NCBI GenBank assembly: GCA_900618425.1
Contig: UZAN01039789.1
Location: 33,979 to 97,978 of the forward strand
DNA length: 64,000 nucleotides
Source: Echinostoma caproni
Lineage: Eukaryota > Platyhelminthes > Trematoda > Plagiorchiida > Echinostomatidae
Direction: 5' to 3'
Part shown: piece by piece, positions 39,901 to 54,900 of the stretch
Numbering within the stretch: the first letter of the stretch is position 1
How the letters are laid out: every line of letters starts with the position of its first letter
Notes under the pieces: model-generated
The model's database searches: none
The model's input: only the letters and a program-made list of their open reading frames with translations
What the model was told of the DNA's origin: nothing
Position numbers and translations under genes: made by a program

Positions 39901-42900
39901 ACGCAAGCGTAATAGTGTCAAGTGTTTGGAGTGTAAATGTTTTATCTTTAGGTAAGCTACGACGTTCTGGGAGATTGAGGTACGTATATTGTATTCTACT
40001 CTCTTCAATTGTTCAATTAGTTCCATGCTATAATCCATATTCGTACATAGATTAAAATTTTCTATCTTCCAGAGTCTTTGATTAACATGTTTTTGTCAGT
40101 TCGTAATAAATGTTGAATAGCACCGCCTATCGTAATGTAGAACAGACCAAAGTACGCAACAGCTTAAAGCATTTTACAGTTCGGGGTAAGCCTATATATC
40201 ACTTCTCTTAATGAAGAAAACCCACTAGCCGAACGATTGCAAACCATTATAACTTTTTGTCTCTTTTGTCGTTTCTTGGATGAAACAAATCACAACTCAC
40301 TAAGGAACGTGCGTTTAAGTTGCTTTATTAGAAAAGGTTTAAAACAAAAGGCGCATTCTTTGGCTTCCATACATCATCTCAAAACAAATAATAATAATTG
40401 CATTGACGTTATACGACACACTTCCATGACTGCTTGATTTGCGTCTGCTTCTAATGTTGCGATGTTCGTGTTGCAAAATTATTTCATTTTTACCATTGCA
40501 CGCAAGTGCTAAATTGGTATGAACATCGTGGGAAGAACCCTTTTTCTAGATATCGTAGCAAGTACTCTGGTATGTGGATATTCATTCGAATATTGATTTT
40601 TTCAAACTTTGATCAACAAGTAATAAATAAGGATTCAGTGAACGGATGCTGACATCTTGAGTAGAGAGTTCGAGAAAAATCTATGAAGCTATACATCATT
40701 TCTGTGTATCTACCGCCGTAGGCTATGCTTTGATCTGCGACCTCGTAGCCAACCTTTAGCTCAATGAACCCTGCTGTTTCCGTTCGGTAAAGGAAGTTGA
40801 TGTCTGTTTCTGGTCGACGAAAACAGTTTCATCTGTTTCTGTTTGTTTATTTTACAAACAACAAATGTATAAATAGTTTTCAGGTTGAGACCCCTGGCCT
40901 AGGGCAGGCGGTCAATCAGAAATTGAAAACGTGTGCCCATGACGGACAGGTTCAAGCATGGGCTCCAAGAAACAAAGAGATGATGACTAATGCCACCGCT
41001 TGCCTTTTGTATCATTTGTTTTGACCCAACTCATAAAGTAATCAAGCAACAGATTAATACTTCGTTTAGCTTTGCAGTTTCCTTCCAGTTACGAGAAGTA
41101 GTGTGAGGGATCCTGGTTGATTCCAATTCTCGAGAGGTTGAATGTTTAACCATCAAGAACAAAGATTATGTACAAGTCATAAGCTCTCTTGAAACCTGAT
41201 AATATATTGAAAATAATCCCGACAAACTATTGGGAGAAAACAGCTGAAGACTGGTAAACACTTCATCTGTTTTCTTATATAGTAATCTAAATAAAACAGC
41301 TAAGAATCCCTAATTTTATACCCAAAACTATGGTGTGTTGAAGCTGTAACAGTGTCACCGTGAGTCCCCTGTCTAACATCCATTTTTTTGAATTTTATGA
41401 CAAAAACTGGTGGATGCTTCGTTTGAGTAATTTGATATGTACTGCGCACAATCCTCTAAATCGAGGAGAGAGAATCGCCATCAGTTTCTCAGAGGAGTGT
41501 GCTTAAAACGTGGGCTGGTTAATCATTTCTCAATTTATTTCATATTCGCCCACCAACGTCACGAACCAAATCTCTATCATGTGCAAACCATACGGTTGTG
41601 AACGCAGCAAAACCCTACGAATAACTCGGCCATATTTGTTTTGGAAGGAGAATACTTCCAAGTGTTCTGTTAAGCAGAAAGAATAGAAGCACGGAAGGAT
41701 ATTAACATGAACGGAGAGACATACTGACATGTGAGAATCTGTCTAATTAGATAAAGATTATCCTAAAAACTTGACGGGCAGCATCAAGTAGAACGTTGTC
41801 CAAACCGTTGCGCCCATTATTCCATAAAATGTTTGATTTGGCTGCACACGCATGCATCATTAGAAGAAATTGAAAAATAAATCCAATCGGGTTTGGACTT
41901 GAACTTGATCCACAATGATCTTTATTACGGTTAAGATAAACATTTCTTCCTGTTCCCCATATTCTTGACAATAAAAAGGCTCTGTCTTTTAGCACAGATG
42001 TACTGATGACCAGTCTGGTAATGTATGCTACATCGCACGCCAGATTGAACAATCTAACGTCACACAAATCCATTTGTCTTTGGCCATCCTAAATAGTCTT
42101 AGACCAGGATTATATACTACACAGAGTGCTAGATAGCATGTGCGTGACTCATTACACAGACAGGTCAAGGATATGAACATAGCTGTCGTGTGGTTTGCAT
42201 GACTTGCCCGAGTATATGCAATCGAAAATGATTGATGTATTAGTGGCTAATACCGAACTGTCAAATGCATAGTGAAGAGTTTGAGGGCATCACCAAACAA
42301 AAAGTCTCTTATGTGCGTCGAATTCCGGGCCGATGATTAATCTTTGTGCCATCGAATCGTCTCTTTTCGGATGTGAAAAACTGCTCATGTAGTTTACCTT
42401 TGGACTGAGATGAATAGAAATGTTAGCTAAATTGAAACGGGTTTCGTTGACTGGCTATTTCGATGCTTGATGTATAAAAAGGCATTTATGGACAATCACT
42501 AATCAATCATATTTTTCTTCTTTGAGAAGTTGCGTTGCGTTGTCATGATTGAGAACAGACAATTTTAAAGACTGACTATACGAGTGGAGTAACGGGTAAC
42601 CGGACGGACAAATACCGTATTGATTTCAAATGCTACATATTGTGACGTAATCAACAACGACGACTTTCTATCCGTTACAACTATTTGTCTGCTAACTGAT
42701 ATCCTGTCTAACTCAACACCCAAATACTTATGAAAACTCGGAAACACAGATCAGGGTGAATCATTACCACCCACCCCACAGTAAATCCAAGTAAAAAAAA
42801 TCATGTAGAAACACAAATAATGCCATGTACTTTTTGTTTCCTAAATGATGTTACTTCATAAATTTACAGAAATTTTTATTCTAAACCGATGAAACTCAAA

Positions 42901-45900
42901 GGGAAAAACAAACTAAAATATTTTTTCAGTGATATCCGATATTAGAAAACAAACAATTGTCCGTTTACAGAAAAACTTGAAAACTATCTCCAATAGGTAA
43001 GATACCGCAAGTGCCGCATCGCACGAAAAGTTCAGTTTGCTAATGATCAAAAACGGTTTTCCTAAGAGAAAAAAAACATTAATTATCACTTATGGCATAT
43101 GTTTGACGGGACAGTCGCAGTGCATGGTTAAAACCAGCTGTTGTAGCCAATAGGGCCGAATGTAAACCATGTCTTGCAAACAGGGTACACGTGATGTTTC
43201 TCAATCTTTTCTTTTGCTGTTAGAACAGAAAAGTCTATTTCAAGTATTATTTGTTCAACTCAGAAATTCAGTAACTCCAGTCGAAGAGCGTTACTTAATC
43301 TCTTTGGATCCTATATCTATCCACAGTCTCATTTTACTTTTTTACCTAAGCGCATTTCAACATCTCCTACCTTGGAAACCCAGGTTCGTTCATCTTTTGT
43401 TAAGGAAGTTTTCATAGATCGCTCATCCATTCAAAATGAAATTATATTTAATAATTCAATTTGCATTATTTTATGGCTCAAAATATCTTTAGTGAGTAGT
43501 TCTTATAGCAAAGAACTGAAACAACTCAATAGGTTCTATATTGTGTCCATTTATTTTTGTTTATTCCCCATCAAATTCACAGATTCAACCAGATAGAGTG
43601 TCACAGTCCATGTGAACTTATGTTTGCAATTGTTCCCAAAATTAGTCTTGACGAAACGTCTCTCGAGGTTTAGTTCTGTGGAAAACTTGTCATCGCTCAT
43701 TTTAATACAGCAGGGAAGAAACAGGCTTTACAGAAGCGTGCAACCGTTATACACTAACTTTCAATCTAGTGCATGCCTCAGCTTGTGAACCGGATGAATC
43801 CTGTTCTCATTTATTAGATGACCGGAACTACTGTCAAAGCATTATATTTTTCTGCATAAAACGGCATTTGGTCTCAAAATGTGACTGCTCTCTCATGTTG
43901 TTCATCAACCTTTCGTCTAGAGATGTGAAAATTTATTCGGACAACAGGTGCACATACGTTTTTGCATTTTTAACTGAATGCGGGATTTCTTGAAACATCA
44001 GTCATTGGTATCACGGTAGTTTTGACCTAGCCAGGGATTTGAATCGTTTACAAAATTTATCAAAGTAGATGGAAGAACGCAGATCATAGAACGTAGTGGA
44101 ATTGGCGACAGAGTAAACCGTCAAAATCGTTGCTCACAGTTCCATGGGAACAAACTTATGTCCGTTTATTTGAACAAACTGGTGTGATCGTTTCCCACGG
44201 AACGTATTATTATTTTGCATCTTTTGTTTTATATCCATACTTTTATTCAGAGTGATAACTGAGGAACATCCTTAGGTGGAACACTCCTCTGTGTTTCCGG
44301 TATTTTTTTCATTACACGCAGTTGTGTGAAGAACCGCGGTGGATTTCATGATCGTAAATATTTACTGTTCAGTGATGGAAACCGTTAAGCTAAGTTTCTG
44401 GACTTGGAGTGGTGAACGACATAAGGTCCCGTAAGGTCAGGTGTTATACTGTATCGGACGACAGCAAAGATTCTTAACACTAAAATAAAACCGTGCATGT
44501 AGATTTCAATCGTAAAACTTTTTATAGAAGGAGGTTAATTAGAGAGGCCAGATCACAGAAACTTCAGATCCCATAATTTTTTATGAATTATTGCAGCTGA
44601 ATAAGGTCAGTTTGAGAGCGCTCTGAAGAATAGCCTTTGACGATATACTACTTGCCCGTACATGGAAATCTGAATGATCCTCAGAGTTGTTCATATTCAA
44701 ATCTATACCAATTTAGAAGAAATCAATTGAAAGGTTTTCAATAGCAGACCAATCCTCTTTCGGGCAGCTTGTATGGTCAATGCCTTACACTGTTCTGAAA
44801 TAAACCCATCTTCATGAATTAGACAATAATTTCGTTATTCTATGAAAATTATCGGTCATCAGCGACTGTGTAGTAATCCATGGATGGTCTTTGATGTCAA
44901 CGAACTGACCGAATTAAAAGTGATCAACTGAACGTTTCAGTAATCTAACACTTGGCGTTGATTGTCTTATGTTTACCATATTCCTTAGGAGTGCTGGTCT
45001 CGACTGCCAACACAAAGCCTCACAATTTGATTAGCGCTAGGAACACAAAACCAGTATACACTGCAGATGAAGTCCAAAAAGAACAAAACAGTTGCTGAGT
45101 ACTGTAGCCAAGCTCTACATTAAAATTCCATCAACTGATGCAATGTCGACATTAGGAAAAACTGCTCACATTTACCTGAGTATGCTAGGAACTGGTCAGC
45201 GAAGGTTACTGGATGATGTATTCAGTGATTGTGAATTACACAAACCAAATCCCTAAATGTTTCCTGAGGAAAATTTGATCTTGATAACTCACATTTACCA
45301 GGAGTCTACTGTTTGCCGGTGTACTTGATTGGAAAAAATAATATAATGAAAATTGATGTGCGCTAGACCGTTCGGGGCTGACCAATGATGAGCACCTGGT
45401 CAGTGTACTTGTCGCTGATCGGTCCGGAACAACGGAAGTAAAAGTAGAGCAAAGCATAAGTCGTTTTCTTGGACAAAGACATTTTTACAAACTAAAGCTT
45501 CCTGGCATAGGAAATGTGCGCACATTGTCGGCATTTGTCTAGATAACCGTTGTTATAGAAAACCATTATTCCCGAAGCTTCTTTTGATAGACTGCTTCTG
45601 AAATATAGGACATAAACCGGTGATTTCAACCTAGAGAATCTTTCTCATCCTGAACCAGATATAAAACGTGAGGCAGAACAAACAACAGTATTAGTGGTGA
45701 CTAGTTTATCTGGTCATTATTTGTTCAGTCAAAATTATGTTGACCTCCCATTTGATTCAAATTTTCATTGTTATTTGCATGGCTATCGAATCCTCTACAA
45801 ATATAAGTAATGGTTTGCTCGAGACATGACCAAGTACATTATCCTCAATTGCGAATACTTTTTTCTGTGCAATATCACACCCGTCACATTATGCTTATCA

Positions 45901-48900
45901 CTCACTTTGGCTATCAAACAGCTTGCTCTTGACCCGCTTCCCCGAAGGCCACATGAAGTAAGCTCGTTTGTTTATCAACGTGGATGACAGATGGAAAAGG
46001 GTTCTAGAAAAAGGCTTTTGAGCAAAAGCGAATCAATTTAAGGAAAACTACTTTCTTTGCTCAAGTAGACAAATATAAAGTACTCCAAGAGTCAATATAT
46101 ATGGAGAGTATCATTATTCAGTATCATGAGTACACCATGACGGGTTCTGTTTCTTCTATTGCACATCATTCTGTTTCTTTTTCACTTAGGACGCATGCCC
46201 AACGTGTTATTGCAATGCTCTACTGCATAGTAATTTTGGCCATTGGCATGTCCATCGCCCTGTATTGTACCGGGGCACGAATTGCAGAACTGGAACCCGC
46301 GTTCGTAGTAAGTCTTTTTCGTCATCTGAGTCCTAACATTGAAACCTTGAAAGGTTAAATCTTATAATCACGCACAATATATTCTGGGTATTCAACCACG
46401 GTCATTCAATATGAGAATTACTCGGTCGTACAACTATAAGGTTAACCTAATCAACTTTTCATTCAATTTCCATAACAGTTGTCCCGGAACGACACAATCC
46501 CATTATAAATGTAGCAGTGAAGGAATCATCGTTAAACAGATGAAACACATTAGATGGAACGGAACAGGACAACATTGCACATTCCGTGTAGACAGTAAGT
46601 CCTAATCAAAATGAGTAAAATGGGATTGGGACGCTATTCAGAAAGCATTATATATATGCGATTAGTTCAAACTCCTCTGCTGTGACCGAATTAGGTTTCC
46701 GGAATATTCGTATTTCAAATAATAACATTCTGGTGAATTAGAAACACCGCACGCTATAACATCCAGCGTTCTGCTAAGCTATGAAACTGCGAGGCTTCAC
46801 GTTTCATTCACTTAATAAACAGTTCTTATGACCTCTCAGACAAATACATCGGTCGAAATGGACTTACTTTCAAAATGTACAAGATTAACCTAAAACGTTT
46901 TGTTGATAACAGTTTTTATCAGCAAAACATTTAGTTTGGGTTTTGGGAGAGCAGTTTTAATATGAGTGTTTAGTAACTGCCATTTGGTAACAATAGCATT
47001 CTTGAGCCTTTTGTGGCCTGTACGCTGAGTATGGACTGAATATTTTCAGAATGTGGAGAAGAGAAAAACAATGCGTTGGCGGGAAAACATCGCTTAATTT
47101 TGGGAACGGAGCACCCTTTTGCCGGATGAAAAATGAAATCGAGCCTTCTGTTGATGTTGGTTTCAAAACAGGTAGCACGTCTTTGTCACTGCAATATCAG
47201 ATACGGGCTGGTGATAAGTCAGATAGGTTCACCTATCAGTTGCACTTTGTGTTGTATATTCGATTACATGAAATCATGACGAATTTGTAATCATAGTAAC
47301 CCACCGTTTGGTATTAGGCACCAGGATTCTCAACGGTGGAGGATATATCACACACAAACCAACAGTAACCGTGTGTCACTGATCCCGGTGACAGTGAAGT
47401 TATATATAAACAAAATGAATAATGGTCTGGGTTCCAAACAGGAGAACTAATAATTCAATACGTGCTGATAGTAGCATCCCTGACCAGTCGACCACAGCCG
47501 CATAGATCAAAATTGAACATTTCAGTGTGTAACTGAATGCACAATCGAAAGTGACTATACTGTATTACTGAAAATAAGTTGTCAATCCTTATCTGCTCGT
47601 TAGTTTTGTATCACTCTAGTGACTTAATGCTACTCAGCACGGGAGAAGCATCCCATAAACTGCGTTCACTTGTAAATTAAATTTCATCAGTCGAAACTAC
47701 TCCAGGCCTGCAACCGACCACGGGAACACAATACCGGGGATATCAACATTGTAGAGGTGTTTGCCGGAATCTTTTCTGGGAGACNNNNNNNNNTGGGAGA
47801 CTGATGCTCCATCTCATTTTCCGTGTGTAGTATTCCTGTGTCTTTTTCATGTGTTGTGCCTAATATGAATAGTTTTCATTGGTTTAAAAAACAAATTCTA
47901 GGGTTGTTTGTATCAATACGTACCGCAAGATTTCTGTTCAGTTTTCAAAAGATTCGACAGATCGTTGCACTGTCTTGCTTGCCATCTCAATTTTTGGTGA
48001 ATGTGGTCCTTCAAACGTACATTATAGACAACAATCGGTTATAGATCTGCTACCACTGTTTATTTATTATTAAATCGGCACTTATCAAACCTTTCGCTTG
48101 TCTTTTCAGTCATTTTTCACCATCATGTATGTGACTTCAGTAATTGGAATGATATACATGCTTTGGTATGTGGCACACAATAGACACGCCACAATCGAAG
48201 CAATTGAGAAAGGAGACCTGTCTGCTACACGAATTCTTTTTTCCATGCGTGGAGAACCTGTCAGTCTATACTTACGAATTGCCATTTGCAGTAAGTCATT
48301 CTTTTCCAGTAATCCTGAGCATAACTCTTGCGGCCAAACACCAGTAACCCTTTCTACGTAACCGTTTTACAGATCTGTTGTCAGAAGCGATGTATAAGTT
48401 GTCCAACAGCTGTTGTGCTCCCACCTCGAATATGGACCAGCATTTATTCAATTGGAGCGGGATTCGTTTAGCAGACACTGTTGACTGCGTACATTAATGT
48501 GCCTAACCCGCAGACTATGGAGAATGTTTCTCAAGTACTGGACTGAAATCCAGTGATACCGATTAAAATCTTTGGTTCAACGAGAAGTGGCACAATTTGA
48601 GTGAAGTCCGAGAATAAACACAGGTCGCATGTTCGGTCATTGTTCAAACTCGATGTACCATTAGTGTGTGTATACTCAGAACCTTGAGTTTCACTATCGT
48701 AACTTACCCCAACAATTTGGAGAGTAAGTTACAAATACAATACAATACAATACAGTTCAGCATCGGAGGAATTAGACAAACGTCAGAACATCGATTCACT
48801 GCTCCTTGAAAGTTATTGCCAACTAGCATAGACACTACTGTGAATTCAAATTAACATAAGTCTTTTACTCATGAAAACAGCCCCAGCCAAACGTTGCTAC

Positions 48901-51900
48901 AAAGACCTGTAAATCACACCTTCAGATATTCGCCCATTCAATTAAGTACTTCTCTTCCGACATATAGCCTAAACAAAGACAAAAATAAACCAGTTTGCTG
49001 ACTGATTCGCTCAGATGGAACTGTTGTGAAGGGACTATCACAACCGAATTCTCCAATATGACCAGCTTCGAAACAGATAAAGAAATAACCGATTTCGAAA
49101 TTCAAAACACTAGTTTGATCAATGACGATCAGTTCAGTCAGGGTCAGTTCAGTAAGTTGGACTGGGAGGGTGGTGCGAAGTTTGTCAGAAGACGCTAGTG
49201 TGAGGCAGACAGGAGTTAAACTCCTGTGACATCATCATTGCGCACTATTGTGCGTGTTCAATCATGAAAGTTACAGAGACTAAAACCCATTTCAGTCAAA
49301 CACACATTTATTTTTATTGGACATTGACTGAATTTTCGGTCTTATTCAAGTGAGAAACAATGCATCATAGATATTAACTAAATGGATCGCAGTTTATCCA
49401 TAATTATCAAAACACATTTCGTTTCAGTTCAAGCTTTATTCGCTATATACACGATGAATTCCCATTAGAAATGTAATCGAATCCTCCTTTACTAACATGA
49501 AACACATTGATTTATCTGCATTTATATATGTACGTAAACACTTTAACAAAATTATTTACCAGTTCCAAAACATCACCATAACTGAACAACGCATATTATT
49601 CGTGAAAAAGTTATTTCATCAAAAAGCTGTATTATGGATAAATGAAATTTCATTCACCTAGTTCCCTTTTAGGCATTTCGAAAAACCAGGAATAGGTAAC
49701 CTGCATGGACTGGATCGAATACAACTAATCTTACTACCTTCGTACATAGCAACATTCCGGTGGAAAATTAATCGAACTACTTAATATCCCGATTGAGATA
49801 TTGGAAAAGATTCAACGAATAAGTAAAGTTATTTCAAAGAGCAAAATTACCCTTACTTGCCAAGCAACTAAAAGTTTCAGGCTATTCGCACGGGCTTTAA
49901 TAGTCTGGCATAACAGACGGCAAATGTATTTCCTATTAGGACGTTGGACTATTTTGATCTTGCCATGATAAGGATAAGTTGCAACCCCAAAAATTCAATT
50001 TTTCCCTTGCCCTTGAACTCTGCTCCATCTGAGTGTGACTGGTGGCTTTTGCCTTAGAGATTTTTGATTCTTCTGATTACAAAATTCACTGTCATGCTTA
50101 TTTAAAAATGAAAGCATAAAACCTAATAATGAAATCCAACCTGTCGTGCAATGTTGATTCTACTTTCTGTCGTTAAAGGCTAACACATTTCAACAACTTA
50201 ACCCGGCGTTTGACTTAGTGTGAATCCCACAGTCGTTACCTAACTGACTGGAATTTCGAAATACGCGATATTTTTCGCATGCTATTCCATCTTTGAAATT
50301 GGCCAAACAAACGGATCTAACAGATAATTATTCATCTACTCTCTTTTCTAATGTGATAAATATCGATCAGATTTGGGAAAACATGTGACCAAATGTTTGT
50401 TCACAACTGAGAATCTCCTGAGACGAGTATATATATGGCTGCAATCCAAGCTTCGGTTCACCGGTCGACAAATTCCATTTCAGGCACTGAATTTGTCTTG
50501 CTCTGGCAGCAAAGAGGACGAACAGAACTGCACACAATAACAAAAACGTCTTTCCGGCTAAAATGGTTTGGTGCAAGTGACAGTTCGTAAAGTGATGTTT
50601 TGTACCCGTACAGGCGCTGCTAGAAGTTCGGCCGATTCAGTCAATGCACCAGACATATAGCGACGACACCATCTGTGTGATATGCAGAAGTCAAGCGGAA
50701 TGTGGGCAATGCAAACTGGAGCATGTGACTGAAATCGAGGAATTCCGACCAAAACAAACTGTTTTTCAGCGCAGGAATTCATAGCAATCTACCACGATGA
50801 TGGTGTAGAATAAGGGAATATCACGTTTTGTCTTCCACCATCTGACCGCATGTATAAATGGGGTTTTAGGGGACTTTCTGAAGCAAATGATTTTCGGAAA
50901 AATGGGATCCGTAATTAAAATAATGAGTTTGACACAAAGAAAGAATTGAAAAAGCGTTACCAAATTAATGTTCGTTGCAACTAAATATTCTCTGTCATCC
51001 TTCTCTTTTCTATTGAAGATCGTAGTTAACTTCTTATATTCTCCCAACTTTTGTTCTCAATTAGAATTTAATTATTAGCGGGATTTATTTTTATGACCAA
51101 ATAGGGATAACATAGCCCAAACTTAATTGAAATCAATCAAACATTCGCCAGAAAAAGGAATGGTCAATCAAATGCGTAGTTGTGAAGTTACCGCTCCACA
51201 ACCGATTCCCATGCTATTTTTTATCGAGAGAAAAAAACAACGGATAAAACATGGAACACATTCATGTGGTCAGTAATATCAAGCATTGAAAACAAATTAG
51301 TGGTAATAACACTGAACAGATTAGCTTCAAATGTTTGAACAGTCCCACGGAGCTCATAATGAGAACAAAAATTGGCAAACAAGCTCGTTTTCAGTGTGTC
51401 CTAATCATGGACAATGTTAGAAAATGTGCAGGATTTTGGGGAGCATGAGGACATAAAGAAACAGAACGATAGATGGTTTATTCGACTCCGAAGCAGCTGA
51501 TACGGTTGGCCCGAATTTTTGGTTGTCCAAGAAAAATGATGTATGGGTAAGTAAATCTTTGGTAGTTGGTATGTCAGGCGGTCAACGCCATCAAATTGTT
51601 TTTTTATGGTGATAGTCAGGTGCTACTGATTTTGTTTGCGAAACGACCTCAAGAATATCACCGGTGGATTGTACGCATGGTCGCCAAGCTCCTTCTTCTG
51701 TACCTAATGTGGTTGGTCAGGAAGACTGAATCCCGTAACATTTGGGGCAATTGAGAAGAAGAGAGAATAATTTTCTTGGGATCCGAAATAAGTGAAATCG
51801 AGAATATCCCAGTTATTTTTAATGGGGTCGTTAATACCCCGGATTTCACGGATAAACACAACATATGATGTAGAAGCAGGATGTTCATTTTAGATCCGGT

Positions 51901-54900
51901 GCAAGGTCCCATCGCTCCGATGGCGTGTATGTCTATCGATAACAGGATTTTTTGTGTTTCTGTTAAAAATAAGTGGTATGAAGAGAGGATGGAATGGCTC
52001 ATATGAGGAAGATAAAAAAGAATAATCTTGNTGGGATGTGTAGTAGCAAAGTGGTAGTAGAAAGTGAGAGGCAAAAGATTGCCTCTTTTAAAGCGAACCA
52101 TGCACTAAATTATTTGAAATCCGAATTGGTAATGGATGTAAGTGCAGCAAATTGTGCATCCTACTCAAAAAAGATGAGGGTTGTATGACATCATTTGGAA
52201 AACCCAAGGGCGAAAAACAAGAAAACCTATTCCTTTTCTAAATACTTTTTAACTATAATGAAGAGTATTAAAAGGCAAACTGATTAACAAAACATAATAG
52301 CTAATTGCCTTGAAAAAGGCAATCAAAGAGAGTCTAAAAGTAGTTTTAAAAGAACTATAGTTTTCGGTCTTTCTTGCTGTGGCTGTACAACCTGTTTCAT
52401 TATAAATCGTGCACTGAATTACGATGTGTTAGCAATAGACGGGAGATCGCTAAAGATACATCGCTGTGTTTTGCTTTGAAAAGTTACCAGAACATCTGCG
52501 CTCAAGAAGTAGCCGTTGGTCACTGTGCTGCTTTGCGCTCAACATATCTATGAGAATAATCTCGTTTTTATCTCGTGTTCTTGCAGTTGCAAAGTGCTTG
52601 CATGTTGTGCTGACGGAATAGAGGGCTGTGAAACATGCTATTCACGGGAATTTGTTCTCACTTTGTGAACCGCAACGCAGCGAACGTGTCTAAACCATTA
52701 TGAATAAAGCATTTTAGTTGGTTTAGAGAAATGTGAAATAAATAAGTGCATGCTTCTAATAGAGTGTTGGACAACAGAAAATTCTTCAGTGTCACTGGCC
52801 TACAAACTACAGTTCTTTCGGGATTGAAAATCCGAAAATATGCAAACGTTAACCTATTTAAGGTGGCATGAGGCTATAGTATTCTTACAGAACTGGGAGA
52901 AGTAATGAGACGGAGATTTCGGTACAAAATCAAACGAGACAGAGTTACAAACATCCAAGGTGATATTGGTCTTTTGAAAAATCAATGTGGGATAGACATG
53001 ATAAAATATTAAAGGTAGGGGCATCGTTACCAAAGCGGTTGAAGGTACAAATGTGAAGGTCAGACAGTTGTTGACTAGGTGAGTGATTCTACTTCACGTC
53101 CAGGGATTGATGGTCTTGTGTAGTGTACCAGTGAATCCCAGTTATTGACAGTAAAATCTACCGAGATCGTAAAATTAACGGCAAGCTTTCCTTTGATGAA
53201 TTACGAGCTCATATTGAGGACAAATGAAGGGTTACGTCTGTTCGAGGATGGGTAGAGAGTGGAAAACTAAGTATTGGACGCAATCAACCGACGCTTGAGT
53301 CATATTGCCTGAAATTTGTGGTGGGTGAGAGTCAAATGGTAAAATTTATGGAAGCGAAGATAAATCCACACATACGTTTTAGAAAAGAAATTAAGAGAGA
53401 GGACAGTCTCTGTAAGATACAACTTTAATTTCGGTTAAAAAGAGAACAACAGTGGAACAGTGGAAACAGATGTACAGATTCTCTTTTCGGTCCAACAATG
53501 AATTTCGAGGTGGTTTCTGAATCATCTGATTGCGCGTATATTTCAAGCGTGTTTTTGGAGATAATAGATAACCTGGTGTTGGAAATCCAAATGGTAAACT
53601 CTTAAAGGGGGTGTTACGATCCTGAACCACGATAAACTCGTTTACCAACTGGCTTCAATCACTGATAGTTCTAAAACTAGAAATCCCAGTTTTCATCCCC
53701 AATGAAACCTGAAACATATTGATGTCTGTTTTGTTACACCACTATGAGCTATGAATGAGTCACAAATTGCAGACGATTGGTTTCTTCCCGATCAGTGCTT
53801 GATGTAAACAGTTACCAAGCAAGCATACTTTTATGCATTCATCAGGTCGCATGCAAAACCAGTTTTCGCGTGTAATCTAAGAACAACAGTAACTTGAATT
53901 TGTTCACGTGTACTTAAGTGATCAATTCTACGTGTTACGTTTTGATAAACATCATTCCTCAACCGGAAACATTAAAGTATCTTATTGATAGAGTTTGACG
54001 GTTCGTTCCATTCTCATGAAAGAATCTAAAACACAACCATAGTGTGTGCATAATCGATTTATTTCCTCATGCCTAATTTCTGTTTTCTTCTCTCCATCTG
54101 CTCTCTTTCCTCTTACTAACAGTCTTTGCCGCCATGGCTATTGTATTTGCATCGTGTCGGGCCTATGAAGTCAGTGTGACCAAGTCAGACCGTTTACTCA
54201 TCTCAATCTACACAACCAGCAAAATTCTATTCTTTGTGATACAGCCAATCTTCTTTCTCGTTCTTCATCGGGTGAGTTCGGTTATCTCGTTCAGGAGCAT
54301 CAGTGGTTGGATTGAATATACTATTCAACCTGATGATACCAAACACCAATTGTCAGCTGATTATTCCAATCCAGACACGGCCAGATATAGCGTAATGACG
54401 TCAAAGAATGAATATAGATAGTTAGTTTTGACACAGTGACACATTTTAAAAACCAAGGTTACATTCTGTCTTTTTTTCCAAACAATTTTCATGTTGGATG
54501 CTTCATTTTCGATCGATGGGACCCGGCCTCACGAGCGGTCACCATCGTTCCAAGCGATTGCGTTCAAAGGAAAAGATTTCATTGCAAAATTTGTTTTTGA
54601 ATTGTAATCAACGACTTATGTACCGCGTCTGCTTATATAAGCTGTCGATGACGAACAAACACTGGAGGAGTCACAGATACAGGGCATAGCTTATAAAATA
54701 GGTTCTCTTTTAGTTATATTCTTATATTTGATAGATTTGCAGTGTTTACATTCGATATACCTGCGCTCATTCATGTCACTGTTTTCTTTCAGATTATTAT
54801 CGAGAGGTTGTATTATTATTATCATGGGTACCGTTTTCAAGACGGAACACAACAACAACATAAAGCAGAACCTCAGAAATCTGCTTATAGTTCCACTTCC

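Larger units (their letters stand above)
22791..46189. other. Rest of intron 1 of the otopetrin-like gene
   Basis: About 23 kb without a recognisable gene on either strand. It contains the listed SINEs, the (ATGT)n array, small dispersed repeats, a G-rich tract and two small assembly gaps. Many short open frames (60-135 codons) are present on both strands, but none shows a known domain or paired splice borders that I trust. Confidence 0.45.
48291..54122. other. Intron 3 of the otopetrin-like gene
   Basis: 5.8 kb without a recognisable gene. It contains an (ATACA)n tract at 48736-48754 and a short perfect hairpin at 52304-52323. A minus-strand hydrophobic frame at 50367-50576 resembles a signal peptide but has no ATG. 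Confidence 0.5.

Noticed and set aside
46479..46594. Splice-bordered segment (CATAACAG / GTAAGT) in intron 2 encoding a Cys-containing stretch with an NGT site
   Set aside because: It needs phase 2 in and phase 1 out, while the flanking exons 2 and 3 meet at phase 0, so it cannot be a cassette exon of the channel gene. No other gene is evident.
47051..47290. 79-codon + frame after an AG in intron 2
   Set aside because: No recognisable domain and no phase match to the flanking exons; length is within chance.
49700..49960. Possible degraded LINE C-terminal region (QRISKVI, LIVWHN)
   Set aside because: Too diverged; needs several frameshifts and keeps no diagnostic motif.
50367..50576. Minus-strand frame resembling a signal peptide of a small secreted Cys-containing protein
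   Set aside because: It begins with TTG, not ATG, and no upstream exon supplying a start was found.
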